Shown piece by piece: positions 56,004 to 64,000 of a stretch of DNA of 64,000 bases. Position 1 is the first letter of the stretch. Every line of letters begins with the position of its first letter. The DNA is from Isoetes taiwanensis (Eukaryota; Streptophyta; Lycopodiopsida; Isoetales; Isoetaceae): contig JAJEKV010000304.1 of the NCBI GenBank assembly GCA_021234155.1, positions 124,001 through 188,000 on the forward strand. The letters are read 5' to 3'. A program made the position numbers and the translations under genes. The notes beneath the pieces were generated by a model that saw only the letters and a list, made by a program, of their open reading frames with translations, had not been told where the DNA came from and did no database searches.

Positions 56004-57080
56004 TTGTTTTCTGACGGGTCTCTTTTTGTAGATTGCCAAGTTTTTACCTCTCCTTTACCCCATCTCCCCTTTGATCCTGTGGCTCTCGATTCCTACTATG
56101 CTACCTTATTTGTGCGTGGGCGTCTCCTTGCGTCTTTACCTTTTTGGCGCTCTATCTCTGCCAATCCTCTTGTCTTGTCTTGGATCCAGTATGGTTATGC
56201 TCTTCTTTGGGCCCGGGGACCTCCACCTCAACCATTTCTTTGCCCAAACCTTTCCTCTCTGTCCTCGCATATTCCTTTTGCCCATTCTGCCATTCAAGAC
56301 CTTTTGCGTTCTGGTGCTGTTATGCAAGTCCCATCTTGTCCCTTTTTCTGCTCACCCCTGGGCGTTGTGCCCAAAGGCGACCACAAGTTCCGCTTGATTT
56401 TAGACTTACGCTATCTTAACTCCTTTTTGTCTGTTCCTTCTTTTCATTACGAGTCGCTTTCTGATGCTTTGGTTGTCCTTCACCCCCAGGATTTTCTCTT
56501 TACGTTGGATCTGAAATCCGGTTACCATCATGTTCCCATCTGGCTCCTCATCACACTTTTTTAGGTTTTCAGTTTGACTACCAATTTTTTGTCTTCACTA
56601 TGCTACCTTTTGGCCTGGCCTCTGCTCCTTTTGTCCTGGCCTCTGCTCCTTTTGTCCTTACCAAATTGATGCGCCTGTTAGTCCGCCATTGGCGAGCGGC
56701 CAGTATTCGTTGCACCCCTTATATGGATGATTTTCTTTTTAACACTCAACATGATTCTAGTTCTCTTCAACATCGCATCATTTCTGATTTGCAATCTGCT
56801 GGTTTTCTCATTGCTTGGCTTAAATGTCGTTTGCGTTTGGCACACCGTGCTATTTTCCTCGGGTTTCTCCTTGATGCTTCTGCTATGGTTATTTGCCTAT
56901 CTTCCAAGAAATTAGCCAAGTTTTTTCAACTCTCCTCTTCGCTTCTTTCCTCTTCTCATCTTACATCACGTCACCTCGCCAAATTCTTGGGGTTTCTCCA
57001 GTCCCTTCGCATTGTTTTCGGTTCCCTTGTCTCCGCTTTAACATTCTTTTCTTATCGCCTTATTCAACCTTATCGAGGTC
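56004..57080 (+). pseudogene. DIRS reverse transcriptase, frameshifted, RNase H missing
   Basis: The first frame (56004-56564) has VPKGDHKFRLILDLRYLN and FLFTLDLKSGYHHV. After a frame change at about 56550, the next frame has FTMLPFGLASAPF, TPYMDDFLF with the catalytic YMDD (~56720), FLGFLLDASAM and LAKFLGFLQSL, the DIRS/LTR-type RT order. A perfect 21-bp tandem duplication (56617-56660) repeats the ASAPFVL segment. The RT ends near 57080, and tyrosine-recombinase sequence begins at once in another frame. The RNase H of ~120 residues that DIRS elements carry is absent, so a deletion probably joined the two. Confidence 0.88.
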
Positions 57081-57083
57081 CCC

Positions 57084-57974
57084 TTGTTCCTCTCGACTTT
57101 GCCTTTGGTCTTTTCCTCCCGCGCCCCATCCACTCTCACGGCTTACATCGCTATGTTCCGCCGCTTTGTTGTTTGGTGCCGTCTACATGCTGTTTCCTAT
57201 CTTCCTGCTTTCCCCTTTGTCGTTGCGGCATTTTTTGCCTCTCTTCATCATCCGCATATGTCGCCCTCGTCCATTACTTCGGCCTCGACAGCCACATCCT
57301 TCTTTCATCAAATTTTCAACCTTCCCTCTCCCGCCATACCTTTACCGTCTTTGGCCCCTCGTACCTTTCTTCCTCTCCTGCCTAAGGATGTACGCTCTAT
57401 TGTTCTCCACTTCGCGCATCCCGCGGCTCCATTTCCCTCGTTGGCCCGCACTGCTCTCGTCGTGCTTTCTTTTATGCTTTTTTGCGCATCTCCGAGGCCC
57501 TTGCCCTCAATTGGCGTGATCTTTCTTTTTCATTGTCTCACGTTGATGTTCTTATTCACCATTCTAAACGAGACCAGCTTGCCCGCGGTCATACGATTTC
57601 CTTAGCTCGCTTGCTGTCGCTCGCATGCCCCCGTCACTATCCGTCAGCGGCTGATTTCCACTAGTTCTTATCATCTCTTCGATCCTTCGACCGGCGGCCC
57701 TCTTTTTCGCTTCTCTCCTTCCTCTCTACGTCTCTTATCCGATTCGACTGCCCGTCTGTGGTGGAGGGATTGTCTTCTCGCTATCGGCTTGGATCCATCC
57801 CAATATGGTACTTATTCTGCTCGTCGCGGCGGGGCCTCGGCAGCTGCGGCTCGGGGGGTTCCACATGATGCTGCGCGTGCTCACGGTCGCTGGCGCTCCT
57901 CTTCTTCTCACTCTCGCTATGTGCTTCGTGACCCAACTCAACACTTGGAGGTTTCGCGGCGACTGGGCTTATAG
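57084..57974 (+). pseudogene. DIRS tyrosine recombinase, two frameshifts
   Basis: The N-terminal SAM-like part (PSTLTAYIAMFRRFVVWC, ~57130) is followed, in a shifted frame at ~57480, by RISEALALNWRDL, with the first catalytic Arg. After a third frame, YSARRGGASAAA (second Arg; the usual His before it is Tyr here), HGRW and SRYV with the nucleophilic Tyr (~57917) follow. The stop lies at 57972-57974, 24 nt before B1. The enzyme would integrate a circular DNA copy by recombination at the A/B joint. The fold and the R-HxxR-H-Y order are family knowledge; the motifs are read directly. Confidence 0.88.
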
Positions 57975-57997
57975 TTGAGGAAGTTCTCTGGTAGTCG

Positions 57998-58034
57998 GCC
58001 GGTTTTGTGTCTCTTGCGAGTCCCTTCCCAGAAT
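57998..58034 (+). repeat. Split direct repeat B1
   Basis: 37 nt (GCCGGTTTTGTGTCTCTTGC ... CCAGAAT), identical to B2 except for one base near the end (CCCAGAAT against CCTAGAAT). It abuts A2 without a gap. Confidence 0.93.
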
Positions 58035-58076
58035 CGCATCGATCCGAGCCATCGGATCGCCATTCTGGGAAGGGAC
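58020..58076. repeat. Nested palindrome at B1/A2 junction of the plus DIRS
   Basis: Outer arms GTCCCTTCCCAGAAT (58020-58034) and ATTCTGGGAAGGGAC (58062-58076) are perfect complements and straddle the B1/A2 joint. The inner stem CGATCCGA / TCGGATCG (8 bp, loop GCCA) is at 58040-58059. This is the likely recombinase core region. Confidence 0.92.
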
Positions 58077-58160
58077 GAGCTACTACATAAGACCATTTCC
58101 TCTTTCAGACCGGTTATCGGCGTCTTCTCACAGCAGCTCTTCCTCCATTCTCGTTGCTTC
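58035..58160 (+). repeat. Split direct repeat A2
   Basis: Copy of A1 (51136-51261), with about four differences over 126 nt. Confidence 0.93.
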
Positions 58161-58237
58161 CCTCCCTTCCCGCCCTGTTGCGTAGGGGCATGAGTCTTTT
58201 TCATTTATGTTTCTTGTTCATGCACTCTTTGTTGTTC

Positions 58238-58405
58238 TCCACCTTGGGTGTTACTATTATCATGTTTTCTTTTTTCGGCATCATGCCGTATTATTCTCCA
58301 CCTGTGGGTGATGCTGCTTATTTCCACCTCGGGGGTGATGCATATTTTTGCATAATGGTTCTCCACCCGTTGGGTGATGCTTTTCCACCCTATGGGTGAT
58401 GCTAT
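58238..58405 (+). repeat. Array of small CCACC-GGGTGATGC stem-loops
   Basis: Four to five units of the form CCACC, two to five bases, GGGTGATGC (or GGGTGTTAC in the first) at irregular spacing of ~25-50 nt, each able to form a short hairpin. Located between A2 and B2. Confidence 0.7.
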
Positions 58406-58553
58406 CTCTTTTCTGTTGTGTTCTTTTTCATTTGCTTTCATCACTCCTATCTTGGGAACTTATTGGTGCGGCTTGTTTCCTCATGGCCGTGCATGTTTGT
58501 TTTTCTCTAACCATTCACGGGTGTTTTTTAGGGATTCTTTTGTGTTTCTTGCA

Positions 58554-58721
58554 GGATTCCGCCGTCTTCTGTAGTCCTGCTCTATTTGTGTTCGCCATCA
58601 ACCCATCCCCTTCGGTTCTCCATGCGACACATTCAAGGATTTCGCCGTCTTCTGGGGTCCTGCTATATTTGCGTTCGCCATCAACCCATCTCCTTCAGTT
58701 CTCCAGGCAACACATTCAAGG
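58554..58721 (+). repeat. 84-bp tandem duplication between A2 and B2
   Basis: Two units starting GGATTCCGCCGTCTTCTG and GGATTTCGCCGTCTTCTG, both containing GTTCGCCATCAACCCATC and ending ACACATTCAA, with about 90% identity. Confidence 0.9.
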
Positions 58722-58725
58722 TTGT

Positions 58726-58804
58726 TGGCGACCATTTCTCATTAGGGTTTTCCTCGAAAACCTGAAAGGGCGGGGTTTTTTATCCCGATGAGAAGTCGTC
58801 GCCA
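58726..58804 (+). repeat. 3' hairpin module H4 (plus DIRS)
   Basis: The outer arms TGGCGAC / GTCGCCA and TTCTCAT / ATGAGAA enclose AGGGTTTTCCTCGAAAACC, TGAAAGGGCGGGG and TTTTTTATCCC. The core is nearly identical to the Copia module H2, but the outer arms are unrelated in sequence. Confidence 0.88.
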
Positions 58805-58913
58805 TTACCCTTCTATATTGCCTGTGCGCATTTCTTTTTACGGGGTAGTCCGATATTGTTCCTATGGTCGGATACCCCTCTCTATTCTTCAAAATAGTGT
58901 ATACTGCTGCTGT

Positions 58914-58950
58914 GCCGGTTTTGTGTCTCTTGCGAGTCCCTTCCTAGAAT
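58914..58950 (+). repeat. Split direct repeat B2, right end of the element
   Basis: Second copy of B1; its AGAAT end marks the boundary with flanking DNA. No target-site duplication is seen, as expected for DIRS. Confidence 0.92.
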
Positions 58951-61800
58951 ATGAACATTAAAGAATTGCACGTTAGCTTGCCATTACTAGTTTGATATGA
59001 TGCCAAATGAAATTATGAGCGAATAGGAATTATACACATAAGGAAAAGGAATGCCAATGAAGATACAGATCTTGAATGGCTAAGAAGGAAAAGAATGATC
59101 ATTAGAGGTAGTAATACACATAGAAGGTTTAAAGATGTAAATCAAAAAAGTTATAACACTGCAATTTATTCTAGAGTATAACACTGCTTAGAATGGCTAT
59201 AACAATTTGTGTGGCAATCCTTCAAGTTCAAAAAAGTTTTGGCATTTGAGGCAGAATTGGAAGTTATGATATTTTACAACGTCATATGTAGGGTTGAGTG
59301 GTAGACGTAAATTGATCATTACTGCGTTAACATTTGTATGGGACGCTGAAATTGATAAATATGTTATGTGTGCTATAGATTCATGAACATTGGTATTTGT
59401 ATAATGGTGTATAGATGGCGTATGGTAGCTTTCTATTGGAGAGTCATCTTCAAGGCCAATACAAAGCATTTAATCACACTTGTACACAATCACGATATTC
59501 AGCAACATGCCCTTTAGATCGTAGTGATTTGAAGGCGTTTGATTTTTTGTTTGAAAATCGTTAGCATTTGGTAACTTCTATGTCATTGCATTCGAGTTTC
59601 TAACAATGGGACAAGTTGCATTAAATCGTATTAATACATTTAGGCATTACGTGTCAAGTGTGATAGTAAAGAAATTGCAATAGCTCTTATTTGATACACT
59701 TACACATGTCAAGTGTCATATGAGGGAAAAATCTAATGAATTACCAATCATGTTGCTTCGCATTTGCGTATGGTTTTATGACTGGTATAGAAACATTACT
59801 TCAACAAATTTAGAATTGCCTCTTTTGATCACACTGACCACAATTAGTCTCTGAAGCAAGATGCCAGAGAGTGGTAGGCAGTGAGATTGGGAGAAGAGGA
59901 ATTTAGAGACAATAGTGGCCTCTATAAAGTCTTACCACATGGGATCAGGAGGTGAGATTGGGAGAAGAGGTATTTAGAGACAAGAGCGGCCTCTATAAAG
60001 TCTTACCACATGGGATCAAGAGGCATGTACGTATGTTCTTAGAATAAAAATCTTTTAAGGCTCATGTATAAAGCAACCCACATGGGATTAAGAGGTTTGA
60101 TATAGTCAAAGTAGTAGATGGATCCTTTTTAAAATATTCCAAGTCCTACAAGCATTGCAGCAATCAACGATAGATGTTGGTGTCCCATATTTGCTTGCTG
60201 AATTTGAGTAGTTGCTAAAAACAAATGGTATCTCTAACTACTGCTCTTTAATTTATGTATTATCCAAGCATACTAAAATTTTGCCAAAAACCGAAATCAA
60301 TTTTCCACGTTTAGTACATCAGGAGGGCTAAATTGGTGTGACAGAAATGAAAATAAGCTGGACTTAAAAATGTATGATGCCATATAGTTTCTTGTGATGA
60401 CTTAGTGCCCTGCTCCGTTAGAGCATGCATTAGAAAGCAGCATTTTGTGCCACTTTTGATGCTTCCCTGTGAACTATAGGCCCATGATGCTGTGGAATGA
60501 GACAAACAACAACATTCACAAGGTGCAGTTGCACAAATAAAAGGCCAAGCAAACACCATGAGGGAGGACCTTAGTGGAACAATAGATGATCAAGATGCCA
60601 AGAATTCTTTGATTAGTCTTTGATCATCAATAGCTGCACCAAGCAAACATCTTTACTAACAATGGTGGAAATATTGCAGATCTTAGTAATTCTGCATGCG
60701 AGCCTGATACAAATGAAACAACGTACTCAAACCATTCGTCACATATTTTTCTTTAATAATATATGAACCGAAGCCAGAACAAATGAAAATTTTGACGTCA
60801 TTGACCGTCTTTCTTCCCATGTGCTGCATAAAGACTCAGAATCTGATTTTGCACACCTTTGCAAAGCAACTCCGTCAAAATTGCAATGGTTCCTGCTTCT
60901 ACCCACATTAACCTTCCTGCTTATTTTAACATATAAGCTTGGCAGGGTCTAAAGTTCTTCTAACTGCACTTAAATCTATGCATCAATAATGGTGAAGAAT
61001 TGATGGGACAACTGAATTGTCAAGATCTGCTGCTATAGACAAATGGTCAAAATCTGCAAGTTCATCATGCATATGTTACACTGCCATGTTTGTTCCGCCA
61101 TTGTATTTGCTATGTTCTAAGGAAGTTCGTGTACAATGGCTAACAAGTTAGTTGGCATCTGACTCTATGCACAACAGTTAAGATGTAACAGTTTTAAAGT
61201 TCATCTACTAAAATGTTCTTGCCTCCTCTATTATCTTAAGTGTCTTTGCAAAATAATAGCGATAAACGTTAGAACCTGCAAGTAAACCTGAACTCACCTG
61301 AACTTTGTAGCTGCTGCCTGTGCCCACAAACAAATCCCATTTCCTGCCCCAGGGTCTCGCTTTCATGCATCAGCACGCAGAAGCATTCCCATAGTACTCT
61401 AGGAATAACAATTAACAGAATGCATGTTATGTAGTAAGATGAATTTTTCTTCGATAAGAATAAGAGGAGTAAATTCATATAACTCGATGGCATGCACTTC
61501 GCTGGTTACAGTTGATATGTATGGCTTTTGTGAGGTTAGAATTTATGCATCTATAGTAGAACAGTCCTAAATAGATGCTAGTAAAATCTTAGAAGGATGG
61601 CAAGGATGCGAGTAGAAGCTAAAGTGGCTTCTATGCATATGAAACGCAACAAACTCAATGTAATATTTCCATTTTTACAAAGAGAACCTAAGATCCCATA
61701 GCCAACCTATATACACAAGTCAGAATGCTGACTACACAGGAGGAGTTTCAGCATTTTGAATGGGTAAGTCTACCACAAAATAACAAATAATCAAAGCAGT
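58951..61800. other. No gene seen; one tandem repeat
   Basis: AT-rich flank. The only clear structure is the 71-bp tandem repeat at 59881-60022. Confidence 0.4.
59881..60022. repeat. 71-bp tandem repeat x2 with partial third unit
   Basis: GTGAGATTGGGAGAAGAGG through ACCACATGGGATCAGGAG occurs twice at a 71-nt period, and a weaker version of the end (CCACATGGGATTAAGAGG) recurs at ~60079. Confidence 0.9.
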
Positions 61801-61815
61801 GTCTTACCTAAAAAG

Positions 61816-63811
61816 TCCTGTGCACCGCGAAGCAGAGCTAGCTGCAATAAAATAGAGACATATCAGAAAAAATGGTAACTAAGTAAAAATATGGCAATAA
61901 AAAAATGGTGGTATAATGTGCCTGGTCAAAATGCATCCATTCCAGTGTTGCCAAATACCTCAAAGTTTAAGTTCTTTTTCCCCTTGTGAACTATGATTTG
62001 GCAAAGCAACACTTTCGTCAAAATATTTTGTGAATCTCCACTTTTGTATGCCATTACAACTGCCATGCATAGCATTCTTGTGAGCACAGAACATCTCAAT
62101 CCTGCTATCTTCAATGGATTCATGCAACAAAAACATTAAGAATGATGAGTCAATATGCAACTAATTTGGAAAAAAAAAAAGTTTAGGTAAGCCTGCTAAA
62201 CATCAGCAACATTACCTGTTACATTGAATAAAATTAGCTGTCCAAAAACCTCAGACTTGGCGGCCTCCACTCTGATTTTCCTATACAGGCATGCCACCAC
62301 CGTCATTTAATAGGGAGATGGTTCGGATGCAAGAAAGATGTCATGTGATTTTAAAGCCCTACTCAGTCCGCCCACCAAAGAATGCTAAAATCTGTTAAAT
62401 GGAATTTTACTTCATGCTTACCTCTGTAGATCTAGCTGCTTTACAAATGTTCACAACCAGAAGTCTCGTAATGGCGAATACAGGACCATTGAACACAAAG
62501 TAGAATGCATCGCCATGTTTCTCTGTATAACGCCACCTGAAGAGGAATGACGAAGGAAACAAGGCATGGATAAACCTGTTGTACCCTAATTCTTCCAAAA
62601 GAAAAATGCTATTTGGAATCGACGCACCTGGTTATTATACTCCATAAATATTGAAGCGAACTGGAATGAACAACAAAGACTATCTATTAGGAAGCACTGT
62701 ACTCGTCGGAATAATGGGGATCGCGGAGAATTTCCTTCACTTTCTAATTTTCCCAACCGTAGATGCGAAAATACACAGATCTAACGGCTGCTAATCAATT
62801 TGGCCTATGTGAATCGCATCAATTTGTGCACCTCGGGTTAGGAAGGAAGAAGGAAGGAAGAAATTTTTAACGTCCGCGGAACCCAATCGGGTTATGGGAG
62901 GCAACCCTGCTAACAATTTGGCCTATGTGGCATGACACGTGGCATATCTAGAATCGCAACAATTTGTGCACCTCGGGTTAGGCAACCCTGGTAAACAAAA
63001 AAATAGGTGGACTAAAAATCAAACAAAGAGGCCGCAGATAGGGTTAATATTTTTCAAACAAAGAATAAGGTGGGGTGCCCAGTGTTGGCTCACTTTGTTG
63101 CATTCAATCTAGAAACTTGACCTCCTCTTCGAATCTTCCAATAAAAAAGATATCACCATGTGCCCCAAGTCCAGACCTATCTAGCAATATAATTCATGCA
63201 AGTAATTGAGTTACCTGGTGAGAGTAGTACCCCATTATAGTTGGGGGGGTCAGGGCCCCCAATTGGTGATAGTGGTCACGAGTTGGACCACTTAGTTAGT
63301 GCTGCCCAAGAGTCCAAGATGGTGCACATATAAACTCAGATTGGATATATGAGAACAATACTTTAGCTTACCTCAAACAATGATTTGGCCTTGGTTACAA
63401 TTCATCGTTTTCCGTAATTGCACACAATAAGGATGCATGCATCAGCTCCAAACCCCGCCGAAATTGTTAAAGGGGACTGAAGGAATTGAACCTTCATGAC
63501 ATTTTCATGTCATTTCCATTGCCCCCCTACAGCAAACCATGCACACTATTAGTATGGAAGAGCAAGGATTCAGGGACACTTGTTTATAAGTTGTCTCCAC
63601 AATCCTGCTCTCCAAATAAATTAGGTTGCAGAATGAAATAAGGTGAAGGCGCTTACCTTTGGAAAATGCAAAGCAGCAGCAAAGAGTATTCACTCCCTGT
63701 ATCCATAAATCTGTGGGTCAATAGAAGTCTTGGTTATTCAAACATGTAGATAAACTGAATGCCTTAGTAAAGAGCTACTTACATTTCCCAAAAGCAAAGT
63801 TTGCAACTTGC
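61816..63811 (-). other. Series of exon-like segments on the minus strand, unidentified
   Basis: Several short segments have a polypyrimidine-AG before and GTAAG/GTAAT after. They are about 63811-63784, 63695-63656, 62539-62422, 62276-62215 and 61850-61816. The 62539-62422 segment can encode WRYTEKHGDAFYFVFNGPVF and the 62276-62215 segment KIRVEAAKSEVFGQLILFN. I do not recognise a family and could not join the frames with confidence. It could be a gene starting beyond the window, a non-coding transcript or chance. Confidence 0.25.
62789..62985. repeat. Imperfect direct duplication
   Basis: CAATTTGGCCTATGTG and ATTTGTGCACCTCGGGTTAGG occur twice in the same order, about 110-140 nt apart. Confidence 0.75.
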
Positions 63812-64000
63812 TAAATTGCAACAGAGATCAGTCCCACATTGCGGCATATTGCACATACAACAAAATTTTCATTATACCAAGTAAATGTACAAAACTCAAT
63901 GCATATCCATGCATTGTAGTTAGTGGCATTACTGCCTCGCATATACAAAACTCAATGCCTTTATACATTGTAGTTAGTAGAAATAAAACTATGGACACAA
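62986..64000. other. No gene seen outside the exon-like segments; small GC hairpin
   Basis: A short inverted repeat, TTGGGGGGG / GGGCCCCCAA, lies at 63241-63262. Near the window end, GTACAAAACTCAATGC and CATATACAAAACTCAATGC repeat within ~60 nt. Confidence 0.4.

Larger units (their letters stand above)
51136..58950 (+). mobile_element. DIRS-order retrotransposon with A1-ORFs-B1A2B2 split direct repeats
   Basis: A 126-nt repeat (A1, 51136-51261) recurs at 58035-58160 (A2). A 37-nt repeat (B1, 57998-58034) abuts A2 directly and recurs at the right end (B2, 58914-58950). Between A1 and B1 lie gag, a reverse transcriptase and a tyrosine recombinase. This is the layout of PAT/Ngaro-type DIRS elements, which use a recombinase instead of an integrase and make no target-site duplication. 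The element is ~7.8 kb with a strongly pyrimidine-rich sense strand. Frameshifts in RT and YR, a stop in gag and a missing RNase H make this copy defective. Confidence 0.92.

Noticed and set aside
58238-58405. CRISPR-like array of short repeats
   Set aside because: Units are hairpins of ~20 nt at irregular spacing, with no conserved direct repeat of CRISPR length and no cas genes; this is a plant retroelement terminal region.

Overview
The window is plant nuclear DNA: gene-poor, rich in retroelements, with spliced genes that have canonical GT-AG and some GC-AG introns. Two plant-type genes can be read exon by exon. One is an NPH3/RPT2 (BTB-NPH3) family gene (21919-24612, minus) and the other is translation initiation factor eIF3 subunit k (38318-39910, minus). 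A decayed phytocyanin exon lies at 40896-41119. Flowering plants mostly carry L1 and RTE LINEs and usually lack DIRS elements. A non-L1 LINE and two DIRS-order elements here therefore suggest a non-flowering land plant, perhaps a fern or lycophyte. That placement is inference.

Layout. 1-4422: non-L1 LINE, plus strand, cut by the window start, with a TTCTA-repeat tail. 4440-8820: decayed repeat DNA, including three copies of a ~71-nt hairpin. 8820-9960, 15028-16196 and 28137-28750: three copies of one dispersed repeat, probably solo LTRs. 11000-12620: decayed coding-like stretch with an internal duplication. 12637-12790: 3' end of a TTCTA-tailed element, minus. 16196-16440: LINE endonuclease scrap. 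16440-21900: no gene seen. 21919-24612: NPH3-family gene with two C-terminal nonsense codons. 28768-31400: nested SINE-like, Copia and L1 LINE remnants. 32606-37300: one Copia family in head-to-head halves, with gag-protease-integrase on plus and RT-RNase H plus the 3' LTR on minus. 38318-39910: eIF3k. 41928-42658: MITE-like element with ~60-bp inverted ends. 48596-50876: minus-strand DIRS-order element retaining gag and split repeats. 51136-58950: plus-strand DIRS-order element with gag, RT, tyrosine recombinase and A1-ORFs-B1A2B2 split direct repeats. 58951-64000: small tandem repeats and unassigned exon-like pieces.

The most interesting signal crosses element classes. A hairpin module, with the core of an AAAACCCGAAAGGGCGGGGT type, sits in the 3' non-coding part of four retroelements: a Copia, two divergent DIRS elements and a TTCTA-tailed element. 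It has the same orientation relative to the sense strand in all four, and in three of them unrelated outer inverted repeats enclose it. The two DIRS elements also share a nested palindrome at the B1/A2 junction. It has an 8-bp stem, a 4-nt loop and outer arms, with almost entirely different stem sequence but the same architecture and the same AGAAT end on B.
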